55,649 nucleotides of DNA, taken from NCBI GenBank assembly GCA_002327965.1, contig DCVB01000086.1, positions 1 to 55,649 on the forward strand, in the 5' to 3' direction. This stretch comes from Candidatus Aminicenantes bacterium UBA2199. Its GTDB lineage: Bacteria; Acidobacteriota; Aminicenantia; UBA2199. A program made the translations under genes and the position numbers. The notes under the pieces are model-generated. The model did no database searches. It saw only the letters and a list, made by a program, of their open reading frames with translations, and was not told the origin of the DNA. This document shows, one piece after another, positions 1 through 6,920 of this stretch (its first letter is position 1; the number at the start of each line of letters is the position of its first letter).

Positions 1-1
1 G

Positions 2-502
2 CCGCTGCAGAAAGCCATGCGCCTGGCTGAACTGGGCGTCGGCATCCTGGTCTGCGGCGCCATTTCCCGGCCGTTGCAGGCAATGGTCTCCTCGGTAGGG
101 ATCGAGGTGATCCCCTTTGTTTCCGGCGACTTGCGGGAAGTGATCGCGGCCTGGCTGAAAGGGCAATTGCCGGGTGCTGAGTTTGTCATGCCCGGCTGCG
201 GGCGGCATGGTCGCCGTAGCAGCCGAGAAAAGAATTATTATTATAAGGAGGAAATAATCATGAACGGAAGAGGACAAGGTGGAATGGGCGGCGGTCGAGG
301 GCAGGGCGGAGGCAGAGGCCAAGGGGGCGGCGGCCGGGGACAAGGAGGCGTGGGCCGCGGCCGCATGGGCGGTCCCGTGGCAGGCGGGGCGATCGGGACC
401 TGCCTTTGCCCGAAATGCGGGGAGCGCGTCGGCCATGAACGCGGGGTGCCCTGCGTGCAGCGGCAATGCCCCAAATGCGGGACTTCGCTGCTCAGAGAAT
501 AA
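2..502 (+). CDS. NifX/DiNase-like protein, 5' cut by window edge, in frame with the next small protein
   Basis: The reading frame is already open at base 2. Its first part reads like the C-terminal half of a dinitrogenase iron-molybdenum cofactor (NifB/NifX, DiNase) domain: a GVGILVCGAISRPL segment, then an IEVIPFVSGD strand, then a helix ending in PGCGRHGRR. This family binds or carries metal-sulfur clusters; two more members lie at 951 and 4602. No stop codon separates it from the Gly/Arg-rich zinc-ribbon protein that begins at 260, so the frame runs on to 502. A ribosome-binding site (AAGGAGG, near 246) and ATG lie between the two parts. This suggests two adjacent genes that happen to be in frame, one of them having lost its stop, or a fusion with an internal start. 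The family call rests on the partial domain. Confidence 0.6.
   Translation, partial: PLQKAMRLAELGVGILVCGAISRPLQAMVSSVGIEVIPFVSGDLREVIAAWLKGQLPGAEFVMPGCGRHGRRSSREKNYYYKEEIIMNGRGQGGMGGGRGQGGGRGQGGGGRGQGGVGRGRMGGPVAGGAIGTCLCPKCGERVGHERGVPCVQRQCPKCGTSLLRE
260..502 (+). CDS. small Gly/Arg-rich protein with C-terminal zinc ribbon
   Basis: This 80-residue protein starts at the ATG after a strong AAGGAGG site. The first ~45 residues are almost only Gly, Arg and Gln in repeats of the type GGRGQGG. The last ~35 residues carry two CPKCG knuckles (CLCPKCGERVGH and RQCPKCGTS) plus one more Cys (GVPCVQ), enough ligands for a zinc ribbon or a small iron-sulfur site. Similar small proteins accompany DiNase and DUF5320 genes in anaerobes; their role is not established. 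It could also be made only as the tail of the upstream DiNase-like protein, because that frame has no stop. Confidence 0.6.
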   Translation: MNGRGQGGMGGGRGQGGGRGQGGGGRGQGGVGRGRMGGPVAGGAIGTCLCPKCGERVGHERGVPCVQRQCPKCGTSLLRE

Positions 503-532
503 TGTATTTTATTATTAAAGAAGGAGGATAAA

Positions 533-901
533 ATGCCTAGAGGTGACAGAACGGGACCCAGGGGCATGGGTCCCATGACCGGCCGTGCGGCCGGCTATTG
601 CGCGGGTTATGGGATGCCGGGCTTCAGCAACCCGGTGGCCGGGCGCGGATTCGGCCTGGGCTTCGGCCGGGGTGGCGGCGCCTGGGGCCGCGGCTTCGGC
701 GGCCGCGGCTGGCGCAACGGGTATTACGCCACGGGGCAACCGGGCTGGATGCGCTACGGCGGCTATGCCGCCCCAGTCGGCGACCCCGACCCGGAAATCG
801 AGAAGCAGGCACTGAAAAATCAGGCGGACGCCATGCAGAGCGAGCTCGACGCCATTCGCAAGCGGCTCGAGGAGATCGAGAAAGAGGAACCGTCCAAATA
901 G
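533..901 (+). CDS. DUF5320 family protein
   Basis: This 122-residue protein begins with the DUF5320 signature: MPRGDRTGPRGMGPMTGR, followed by AGYCAGYGMPGF. The middle (about residues 40-75) is rich in Gly, Arg and Trp. The end (about 85-122) is a charged heptad-like helix, EIEKQALKNQADAMQSELDA onward, likely a coiled coil that makes oligomers. An AAGGAGG site lies 7 bases upstream of the ATG. Members of this family are usually coded beside DiNase and MinD/Mrp proteins, as here. No biochemical role is known; a structural or scaffold role in metal-cluster handling is inference. Confidence 0.8.
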   Translation: MPRGDRTGPRGMGPMTGRAAGYCAGYGMPGFSNPVAGRGFGLGFGRGGGAWGRGFGGRGWRNGYYATGQPGWMRYGGYAAPVGDPDPEIEKQALKNQADAMQSELDAIRKRLEEIEKEEPSK

Positions 902-950
902 GGCGAACGACAGAGATCGGAACAGAAACCAACCGACAAGGAGAATACCC

Positions 951-1310
951 ATGAAGATCGCTTTATCCACATCGGGCAGCGACCTGAGCGCAGCGCTCGA
1001 CACCCGCTTCGGCCGGGCTCCCAAGTTCCTGGTCTTGGACCTGGAAAACGGGAAATTCGAGATCATCGACAACCAGCAGAACCTGGACGCCGCCCAGGGG
1101 GCGGGGATCCAGTCGGCCGAGACCGTGATCCGCTCGGGAGCCAAGGCCCTGGTCAGCGGCCACTGCGGCCCCAACGCCTTCCGCGTGCTGTCCAGCGCCG
1201 GCGTCAAGGTCTACAACTCGGATGCCGCCACCGTGGCGGAGGCAGTGGAGCAGTTCAAGCAGGGGAAGCTGAAGGAGTCCGGGGGCGCGGACGTCCAGGG
1301 CCACTGGTGA
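951..1310 (+). CDS. DiNase/NifX-family metal-cluster-binding protein (Orp-like)
   Basis: A complete 119-residue DiNase-domain protein with the usual marks: an MKIALSTSG start, DTRFGRAPKFLV, AQGAGIQSAETVI, SGHCGPNAFRVLSSAGVKVY, and a C-terminal GHW. The family includes NifX/NafY and the Desulfovibrio orange protein (Orp), which carries a Mo/Cu-sulfur cluster. The single Cys in HCGP is the conserved site near the cluster pocket. AAGGAG precedes the ATG. Flanking genes are DUF5320, ferredoxin-MinD ATPases and Mrp, the same kinds of partner found in the orp locus. No nitrogenase gene is present in the window, so a nitrogen-fixation role is not supported. Confidence 0.88.
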   Translation: MKIALSTSGSDLSAALDTRFGRAPKFLVLDLENGKFEIIDNQQNLDAAQGAGIQSAETVIRSGAKALVSGHCGPNAFRVLSSAGVKVYNSDAATVAEAVEQFKQGKLKESGGADVQGHW

Positions 1311-1340
1311 CGACATTCAAAAAGACATGGAGATGAACTG

Positions 1341-1649
1341 ATGCCGGGATTTGATGGAACGGGACCGCGGGGCCAGGGCCCCATGACCGGAAAGGCGAAC
1401 GGCTTTTGCCTGCTCCGCATGCCCGATGATCCCGGGCAGCCCAGGACCGGCTTTGCCGGCCTGGCGGGACAACCTGTCGCCATGGGCCCTGATTTTCGGA
1501 AAATGGACGGCCGATCGCTTCAAGGCCGGCTGCGGGAGATGCAAGCAGAGTTAACGGCCATGAGATGCCGTTTGGACGACCTGGAAAACGGCGGCCGTGT
1601 TGCCACGCCCCAACGTCCAGGTTCTTCGGAGACAAGAGGCAAGCAATGA
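1341..1649 (+). CDS. DUF5320 family protein (second copy)
   Basis: A 102-residue protein with the same N-terminal signature as the gene at 533: MPGFDGTGPRGQGPMTGK followed by NGFC. It lacks the long Gly/Arg middle of the first copy. A short helix (SLQGRLREMQAELTAMRC, about residues 58-76) could pair as a coiled coil. Its TGA overlaps the ATG of the next gene by four bases (ATGA, 1646-1649), so the two are probably translationally coupled. That links DUF5320 directly to the ferredoxin-MinD ATPase. Function unknown. Confidence 0.75.
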   Translation: MPGFDGTGPRGQGPMTGKANGFCLLRMPDDPGQPRTGFAGLAGQPVAMGPDFRKMDGRSLQGRLREMQAELTAMRCRLDDLENGGRVATPQRPGSSETRGKQ

Positions 1650-2494
1650 TCCTGGCCATCGCCTCGGGCAAGGGCGGCACCGGCAAAACCACCCTGGCCG
1701 TGAACCTGGCCCGGGCGTTCGACCGGCCGCTGCAGCTCCTGGACTGCGATGTGGAGGAGCCGAACAGCCACCTGTTCCTCCCCGGCCAGGCCGCGGGCGA
1801 GGAGACCGTGACCATCCCCATACCCGAGGTGGACGAATCCCGGTGCGACGGCTGCAACGAGTGCGGCCGCTTCTGCGCCTACCACGCCATCGTCTCCTAT
1901 GGGGCCAAGCCGCTGGTGTTCCCCGAAATGTGCCATGGCTGCGGCGGCTGCATGCGGGTGTGCCCGAAGCAGGCGATCCGCGAGGTCCCCAGCCGCATCG
2001 GCGTGGTGGAAAGCAGGCAGTCGGGGAAGATCGCCCTGGTCACGGGGCGCCTGGACGTCGGCTCAGCCATGGCGCCGCCGCTCATCCGCGCCGTCAAGGA
2101 ACGGCTGCAGCCGGACATGCACGCCATCCTGGACGCCCCGCCCGGGACCTCGTGCCCGGTCATCGCCGCCGTGCGCGGAGCCGATTTCATCCTGCTGGTC
2201 ACCGAGCCCACCCCGTTCGGGCTTCACGACCTGCAGTTGGCCGTGGAGATGGTCCGCGAGCTCGCCATCCCCTTCGCCGTGGCAATCAACCGCGTTGGCA
2301 GCGGCGACGACCGCGTGCACCGCTTCTGCGCCGCGGCGGGCATCGAGATCATCCTGGAGGTCGCCGACGACCGGCGCATCGCCGAGGCCTATTCGCGGGG
2401 GGAATTGATCGTCGAGGCGCTGCCCGAGTACCGGCCGGCGTTCGCCGCCCTGGCCGGAAGATTGCTGCTCGGCCATAACAACAAAGAGGAATGA
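1646..2494 (+). CDS. MinD/ParA-type ATPase with inserted 2x[4Fe-4S] ferredoxin domain
   Basis: 282 residues. It opens with a deviant Walker A, SGKGGTGKTTLA (about residues 7-18), then DCDVEEPNSH. A ferredoxin insert follows with two Cys clusters, CDGCNECGRFC and CHGCGGCMRVCP. The MinD fold then resumes with DAPPGTSCPVI (Walker B/switch) and LLVTEPTPFGLHD. The ATG at 1646 is chosen because it starts exactly at the P-loop strand and overlaps the previous stop (ATGA); the open frame extends upstream to 1565 but without a binding site. Such proteins occur in pairs in anaerobe DiNase clusters, as in the Desulfovibrio orp operon. An ATP-driven role in cluster insertion or transfer is the usual proposal. 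A second copy is at 2761. Confidence 0.88.
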   Translation: MILAIASGKGGTGKTTLAVNLARAFDRPLQLLDCDVEEPNSHLFLPGQAAGEETVTIPIPEVDESRCDGCNECGRFCAYHAIVSYGAKPLVFPEMCHGCGGCMRVCPKQAIREVPSRIGVVESRQSGKIALVTGRLDVGSAMAPPLIRAVKERLQPDMHAILDAPPGTSCPVIAAVRGADFILLVTEPTPFGLHDLQLAVEMVRELAIPFAVAINRVGSGDDRVHRFCAAAGIEIILEVADDRRIAEAYSRGELIVEALPEYRPAFAALAGRLLLGHNNKEE

Positions 2495-2497
2495 ACC

Positions 2498-2764
2498 ATG
2501 CCGACCTATGAATACGAATGCCAGAAATGCGGTTGGAAGTTCGAGAAGATGCAGCCCATCACCGCCGCGCCATTGACCCAATGCCCCAAGTGCAAGGGAC
2601 GGATCCGGCGCATCGTCAGCGGCGGGGCCGGCTTCATCATGAAGGGAGCCGCCCATGGTGCGGCCGGAAAGAGCGGCGACGACTGCAGCCTGCAGCGAAC
2701 GGGGAAGACCTGCTGCGGCCGCGAAGAGCGCTGCGGCAGGCCCGCCTGCGGAGATGAGGAATGA
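2498..2764 (+). CDS. FmdB-family zinc-ribbon protein
   Basis: 88 residues. The N-terminus MPTYEYECQKCGWKFEKMQP, followed by CPKCKGRIRRIVSGGAGFIMKG, is the standard FmdB zinc ribbon (two CxxC pairs) with its usual GGAGFxxKG tail. The C-terminal 35 residues add more Cys (CSLQRTGKTCCGREERC and PACGDEE), also common in this family. FmdB was first named as a putative regulator of formamidase; its general role is unproven. Here it sits between two ferredoxin-MinD ATPases, 3 bases after the first, and its stop overlaps the start of the second (ATGA at 2761), so it belongs to the metal-cluster operon. Confidence 0.85.
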   Translation: MPTYEYECQKCGWKFEKMQPITAAPLTQCPKCKGRIRRIVSGGAGFIMKGAAHGAAGKSGDDCSLQRTGKTCCGREERCGRPACGDEE

Positions 2765-3633
2765 AGGAGCTGGTCGTCATCAGCGGCAAGGGCGGCACCG
2801 GCAAGACCAGCCTGGCCGCCTCGTTCGCCGTGCTGGCCGGCCACGCCGTCACCGCCGATTGCGACGTGGATGCGGCCGACCTGCACCTGGTGCTCTCACC
2901 GCGCCCGCGCGAAAAACACGATTTTTACAGCGGCAACGAGGCGGTCATCCGCGCCGGGGACTGCACGGGCTGCGGCACCTGCGCCGGGCTCTGCCGCTTC
3001 GACGCCATCACGAAAAAGACCCGCGCCGACGGCGCAGCGGTATATGCCGTGGACCCGGTGGCCTGCGAAGGCTGCGGCGTGTGCGTCCGTTTCTGTCCCG
3101 AGCGAGCCATCGATTTTCCCGAGAGCCGCTGCGGCGAATGGATGATCTCGGACACCCGCTGCGGCCCGATGGTCCATGCCCGGCTGGGCACCGCCGCCGA
3201 GAACTCCGGCAAGCTGGTCTCGCTGGTGCGGCGCGAGGCGCGGCGCATCGCCACGGAAGCAGGACGGGATCCGGTCATCGTCGACGGCCCGCCGGGGATC
3301 GGCTGCCCGGTGATCGCCTCGCTCACCGGCGCCACCGTTGTCCTGGTCGTGACCGAGCCGACCGTCTCCGGCGAGCACGACCTGGAGCGGGTGCTGAAGC
3401 TGGCCCGTCATTTCGGCATGGCCGCGGCCGTCTGCGTGAACAAGTGGGACCTGAACCGGGAAATGACCGAACGCATCGAAAACCTGGCCCGGCGGTCGGG
3501 GGCGCAGATCGCCGGCCGCGTGCGCTACGACCGCGCCGTGACCGCCGCCCAGCTGCGCCGGCAGGCGGTGGTGGAGACCGAGGCTCCCTGTGTGGACGAC
3601 ATCCGGCAAATATGGAATAATCTCAACCTCTAG
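2761..3633 (+). CDS. MinD/ParA-type ATPase with inserted 2x[4Fe-4S] ferredoxin domain (second copy)
   Basis: 290 residues, paralogous to the gene at 1646. Walker A is SGKGGTGKTSLA at the very start, followed by DCDVDAADLHL. The ferredoxin insert carries CTGCGTCAGLCRF and CEGCGVCVRFCPERAI. DGPPGIGCPVIASL and VVTEPTVSGEHDL complete the ATPase. The two ATPases could form a heterodimer, as proposed for the paired MinD-type proteins of orp loci. The start is fixed by the ATGA overlap with fmdB and by the P-loop position. Both ferredoxin sites keep all their Cys, so the protein should be redox-active. Confidence 0.88.
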   Translation: MKELVVISGKGGTGKTSLAASFAVLAGHAVTADCDVDAADLHLVLSPRPREKHDFYSGNEAVIRAGDCTGCGTCAGLCRFDAITKKTRADGAAVYAVDPVACEGCGVCVRFCPERAIDFPESRCGEWMISDTRCGPMVHARLGTAAENSGKLVSLVRREARRIATEAGRDPVIVDGPPGIGCPVIASLTGATVVLVVTEPTVSGEHDLERVLKLARHFGMAAAVCVNKWDLNREMTERIENLARRSGAQIAGRVRYDRAVTAAQLRRQAVVETEAPCVDDIRQIWNNLNL

Positions 3634-3642
3634 GAGCACGAC

Positions 3643-4566
3643 ATGGACAGCAAGGACAAGGAAACGAAAACGCAGCCGGGCGATACGCCGACAACGGCCT
3701 GCGAGAGCTGCGACAACAGGGAATGCCCGGCCGCCCAGCGTAAAAAGGGGGAAAGCGAGGAGGATTTCAGCGAGCGGCGCGAGCTTGAATCCCGGCTCTG
3801 CCGCATCCGCCGCAAGCTGGTCGTCCTGTCGGGCAAGGGCGGCGTCGGCAAGAGCACGGTGGCGGTGAACATCGCCGCGGCCCTGCAGATGGCCGGCAAG
3901 CGCGTCGGCTTGCTGGACGTCGACATCCACGGCCCGAGCATACCCACCATGCTGGGACTGCAGGGGGCGGTCCTGCAGAATGGGCCCGACGGGCTGCTGC
4001 CGGTGGATGCCGACGGGGTGAAGGTCATGTCGCTGGGATTCCTCCTCCCCGACCCCGACCAGGCGGTGATCTGGCGCGGTCCCCTGAAAATGGGCGCCAT
4101 CAAGCAGTTCCTCAAGGACGTGGCCTGGGGCGACCTGGACTACCTGGTCATCGACTCGCCGCCGGGCACCGGCGACGAGCCGCTCTCGGTCTGCCAGCTG
4201 ATCGGCCGGCTCGACGGCGCGGTGATCGTCACCACGCCGCAGAAAGTGGCGGCGATCGACGTGCGCAAATCGATCACCTTCTGCCGCCAGCTCGGCGTCC
4301 CCGTGCTCGGCGTGGTGGAGAACATGAGCGGTTTCGCCTGCCCCAAGTGCGGCGAGGTCTCCGCCATATTCAGCAGCGGCGGCGGCCGCCGCATCGCCAA
4401 GGACATGAAGGTGCCCTTCCTGGGCGCCATCCCCATCGATCCGGCCATTGCCGCCTCGGGGGATGATGGCCGCCCCTATGTCAGCGCTTTCGCCGCCTCC
4501 GCCACCGCCAAGGTGATGCGCGGCATCATTGCCCCGCTGCTGGCCCTCGAGGCGGACGCAAAATGA
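3643..4566 (+). CDS. mrp: Mrp/NBP35-family Fe-S cluster carrier ATPase
   Basis: 307 residues. An N-terminal Cys stretch (CESCDNRECPA, about residues 25-35) is followed by a charged linker and the Mrp P-loop SGKGGVGKSTVAVNIA, then DVDIHGPSIPTMLG, MSLGFLLPD, WRGPLKMGAIKQFL, DSPPGTGDEP and ENMSGFACPKCGE. The FACPKCG pair (CxxC) is the conserved site where Mrp/ApbC/NBP35 dimers hold a transferable [4Fe-4S] cluster. The extra N-terminal Cys group resembles that of NBP35-type members. It follows the second MinD ATPase by 9 bases, in the same operon. Orp loci also carry an Mrp. Confidence 0.92.
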   Translation: MDSKDKETKTQPGDTPTTACESCDNRECPAAQRKKGESEEDFSERRELESRLCRIRRKLVVLSGKGGVGKSTVAVNIAAALQMAGKRVGLLDVDIHGPSIPTMLGLQGAVLQNGPDGLLPVDADGVKVMSLGFLLPDPDQAVIWRGPLKMGAIKQFLKDVAWGDLDYLVIDSPPGTGDEPLSVCQLIGRLDGAVIVTTPQKVAAIDVRKSITFCRQLGVPVLGVVENMSGFACPKCGEVSAIFSSGGGRRIAKDMKVPFLGAIPIDPAIAASGDDGRPYVSAFAASATAKVMRGIIAPLLALEADAK

Positions 4567-4601
4567 TCCCCGAAAAAACCGGACCCAAGGAGAAAACCAA
4601 C

Positions 4602-4940
4602 ATGAAGATCGCCATACCCCTGGCTGACGGAAAGTTAGCGATGCATTTCGGCCATTGCGCCAGCTTCGCCCTGATCGAAGCCGACGCCGATGAAAAGAAG
4701 ATCGTAAAGCGCGAGGATCTCCAGGCCCCGCCCCACGAACCGGGCCTGCTGCCCAAATGGCTGGCCGAACGGGGAGCCAACCTGATCATCGCCGGCGGCA
4801 TGGGCCAGCGCGCCCAGGACCTGTTCTGCCGGCACGGCATCGAGGTGATCATCGGCGCCCCGGCCGAGACGCCGGAAGCACTGGTGAATTCCTATCTGGC
4901 GGGAACCCTGAAAGGCGGCGAAAACGTCTGCGATCACTGA
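4602..4940 (+). CDS. DiNase/NifX-family metal-cluster-binding protein (third copy)
   Basis: 112 residues from the ATG at 4602, which has AAGGAG about 8 bases upstream. An in-frame ATG at 4563 overlaps the mrp stop but has no binding site of its own. Family marks are MKIAIPLADGKLAMHFGHCASFALIEAD, split as strand and FGHC loop, then APPHEPGLLPKWLAERGANLIIAGGMGQRAQDLF, split across one helix and GGMG turn, and GIEVIIGAPAETPEALVNSY. The FGHC and GGMGQRA motifs place it in the Mrp-linked subgroup of DiNase proteins, different from the AQGAG/HCGP type at 951. It closes the core cluster. A carrier or scaffold for metal-sulfur clusters is the likely role. Confidence 0.87.
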   Translation: MKIAIPLADGKLAMHFGHCASFALIEADADEKKIVKREDLQAPPHEPGLLPKWLAERGANLIIAGGMGQRAQDLFCRHGIEVIIGAPAETPEALVNSYLAGTLKGGENVCDH

Positions 4941-4992
4941 AGCTCCGGCCTTACTGGCCGGATCCGCGCGCCTCAGGGCCCCTGAACAGGCC

Positions 4993-5235
4993 ATGAGGAC
5001 ATATCTGGATTGCATCCCCTGCTTTGTCCGCCAGGCGCTGGAAGCGGTGAGGATGGTGTCCGCGGATGCCGCCGTTCACCCCATGCGCCGGGAAGCGATC
5101 GAAAAAATGCTGGCCAAGGCCGGGGTTTCCTGGTCGCTGGTGGAGGCGCTGCAGGCCCGCGGCGACCTGGCCGCTTCCGCATACGAGGGCAATGAGTACT
5201 ACCTGCGGAGTTTCAGGAAGACCGCAAAGGATTGA
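4993..5235 (+). pseudogene. DUF89 (ARMT1-like) protein remnant
   Basis: 80 residues. The first ~20 (MRTYLDCIPCFVRQALEAVR) match the start of DUF89 proteins of the ARMT1 fold, including the family's CIPC. Full members are close to 285 residues. Here the frame ends after 80 and no continuation is seen before the next gene. That suggests a truncated or deleted copy. A free-standing small protein is possible, since the frame keeps no internal stop. DUF89 genes are often linked to DiNase/Mrp clusters, so a decayed copy at this exact site makes sense. No good ribosome-binding site precedes the ATG. Confidence 0.6.
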
Positions 5236-5289
5236 CCAGAGAGGTTCTTCACGGAACCCAGCCCAACCCAGAAGGAGGAATTGGACACC

Positions 5290-5568
5290 ATGCAAAAAAT
5301 TGATGCCGACAAGGTGCTCGAGGGAGAGATTGTGGATGAGACGCGTGACGGGTCAGCGCCCGTCCCCGCCCATCAGGATGACATGAAGCCGGCGGCACAA
5401 AAGAAAAGTCCTACCGGCGGCTGGATCGAAATGATCGCCGCCATCGGCGGCGGCATCATAAGGTGGCTGGCTTCCTCGTCACCCAACACCCCCTCCGGGG
5501 GAGGGAATCAGACCGGCCGCGGCGGCGGAGGCGGCAAGATGAGGAGGCGGCGCGGAGGCCGAGATTGA
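5290..5568 (+). CDS. small hypothetical protein with Gly/Arg-rich tail
   Basis: 92 residues if started at the ATG at 5290; a TTG at 5281 in the same frame is closer to the AAGGAGG site (5271-5277). The N-terminal half is acidic (DADKVLEGEIVDETRDG). A short hydrophobic stretch follows (WIEMIAAIGGGIIRWLASS, about residues 45-64), which could be one membrane helix or an amphipathic helix. The tail is Gly/Arg-rich (GRGGGGGKMRRRRGGRD), resembling the small protein at 260. I do not recognise the family. It lies between the metal-cluster operon and the MBL hydrolase, on the same strand. Confidence 0.55.
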   Translation: MQKIDADKVLEGEIVDETRDGSAPVPAHQDDMKPAAQKKSPTGGWIEMIAAIGGGIIRWLASSSPNTPSGGGNQTGRGGGGGKMRRRRGGRD

Positions 5569-5620
5569 GGGGCCGAGGCGTTCACCTGCCGACCATGGCC
5601 CGCGAACCCCGGGACCGGTC

Positions 5621-6445
5621 ATGAAGATCACCATCCTGGTCGACGACCGCGCCGGGCGCGCCGGCTTGCGGTCCGAGCACGGGCTGGCGCTGTGGATCGA
5701 GGCCGGCGGCCGCAACATCCTGTTCGACACCGGGCAGGGCGGCGTGCTGGAAAACAACGCCCGTGAGCTGGGTGTCGACCTGGAGACGACCGGTTCGGTG
5801 GTGCTGAGCCACGGCCATTACGACCACACGGGTGGGCTGGCCCGGGTCCTCCGCCGCGCTCCCGGCGCCCATGTATACGGCCACCCGTCGCTGGTGCTGC
5901 CCCGCTACAGCGTGCAGGCCGGCGTGGCGCGCTCCATCGCCATGCCGGTGCCGGCGCTGGCGGCGCTGCAGCGGCTGCCCGAGACTCGCCTGCACTGGCT
6001 GCAGCAGCCATTTCAACTCAGCGACCGCATCGGCCTCAGCGGCCCCATCCCCCGCGCCACGGATTACGAGGACAGCGGCGGGTCTTTCTGTCTCGATCCC
6101 GGAGGCAGGCATCCCGATCCGCTCGATGACGACCTGGCCCTGTGGCTGCGGAGCCCGAACGGCCTGGTCGTGTGCGTCGGCTGTTCCCACGCCGGAGTGG
6201 TGAACACGTTGCGCCATGTCCGCCGCCTGAACCAGGGACAGAAGATCCGCGCCGTCATCGGCGGGTTCCATCTGGGCAACGCCGGCCCCCGGCGCCTGCA
6301 GCGGACCATCGCCGCCTTGGGCCAGCTGGAGCCGGACAGGGTGGTCCCCTGCCACTGCACGGGTGATACCGCCATTGACGCGCTGCGCCGGGCGCTGGGC
6401 AAGCGCGTGGCGCCCGGCACAGCCGGGATGACCTTGCAATTCTGA
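5621..6445 (+). CDS. MBL-fold metallo-hydrolase (COG1237 type)
   Basis: 274 residues with a metallo-beta-lactamase fold. Strand FDTGQGGVLENNA precedes the metal-binding HGHYDHTGG (about residues 67-75); VGCSHAGVVNT and GGFHLGNAG supply later ligands, and VPCHCTGD lies near the C-terminus. This arrangement, with the variant HxHxDHTGG, fits the COG1237 group that includes dihydropterin-ribofuranosyl-aminobenzene phosphate synthase-like proteins of methanopterin work, but many members have unknown substrates. It is cytoplasmic, with no signal peptide. COG1237 proteins recur beside DiNase/Mrp genes in anaerobes, and this one closes that cluster. Confidence 0.85.
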   Translation: MKITILVDDRAGRAGLRSEHGLALWIEAGGRNILFDTGQGGVLENNARELGVDLETTGSVVLSHGHYDHTGGLARVLRRAPGAHVYGHPSLVLPRYSVQAGVARSIAMPVPALAALQRLPETRLHWLQQPFQLSDRIGLSGPIPRATDYEDSGGSFCLDPGGRHPDPLDDDLALWLRSPNGLVVCVGCSHAGVVNTLRHVRRLNQGQKIRAVIGGFHLGNAGPRRLQRTIAALGQLEPDRVVPCHCTGDTAIDALRRALGKRVAPGTAGMTLQF

Positions 6446-6531
6446 ATTTCGCTTTCCCCTCGCCGCCCGTCTTGGCCCCGCGGCATCCCGCTTCCTTGAG
6501 CAGGGTGCTCCATCGCCATTCCTGCCGCAAA

Positions 6532-6561
6532 TTGACAAGTAATTCGTTCGTCTGCTATAAT
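6532..6561 (+). promoter_or_regulatory. consensus sigma-70-type promoter
   Basis: A perfect TTGACA (6532-6537) and perfect TATAAT (6556-6561) are separated by 18 bases. Transcription would start near 6568, only one or two bases from the ATG at 6570. The first message of the metal-uptake island would then be leaderless or nearly so. Confidence 0.75.
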
Positions 6562-6569
6562 AATTGCCA

Positions 6570-6854
6570 ATGAAAAAACCGGGCGCCCGAAGGTTCTTCT
6601 TCCTCTACATGCTTTTTTTCTTCGCCTTCGTCGCCTTCATCAACTTTTTTCACAGCGATTCCATCCTGGAGAAGGAACCGGACTGCCCGGCCTGCCAATT
6701 CCAGCAATCCAATATCGCACTGGCGTTCATCCTGTTCCTCTTCCTGGTCATCTTCAATTGCCTGAGGCTGCTGCCGGGCAGCGATATCATCCCCGTTTAT
6801 TTCGTGCCGCTTTCCCGGGAACGATCCCGGGCCCCGCCGCTCCGCTTCTCCTAG
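6570..6854 (+). CDS. small membrane protein with a CxxC motif
   Basis: 94 residues, starting at the ATG just after the -10 box; a TTG at 6564 would overlap the promoter. There are two hydrophobic helices: FFFLYMLFFFAFVAFINFF (about residues 9-27) and ALAFILFLFLVIFNCLRLL (about 50-68). A loop between them carries EPDCPACQFQQ, which would face the periplasm if the N-terminus is inside. The CxxC could bind metal or be a thiol pair. There is no Shine-Dalgarno site, which fits the promoter placement. It heads a metal-uptake island, so a role in metal sensing or handling is possible but only inferred. Family not recognised. Confidence 0.65.
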   Translation: MKKPGARRFFFLYMLFFFAFVAFINFFHSDSILEKEPDCPACQFQQSNIALAFILFLFLVIFNCLRLLPGSDIIPVYFVPLSRERSRAPPLRFS

Positions 6855-6920
6855 GTTCCCGCGTTTAACCCGGCCGGCGCCCAGACGGCGGCGGCCGATC
6901 TCAACCATTCAGGAGAAATA

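Noticed and set aside
1565..1645. Longer N-terminus for the first ferredoxin-MinD ATPase
   Set aside because: The added 27 residues are Arg/Pro-rich and overlap the DUF5320 gene; the P-loop strand starts at the ATG at 1646.
2..4940. Nitrogen-fixation gene cluster
   Set aside because: The NifX-like domains are of the DiNase/Orp type, with no nifHDK, nifB or nifEN in the window.
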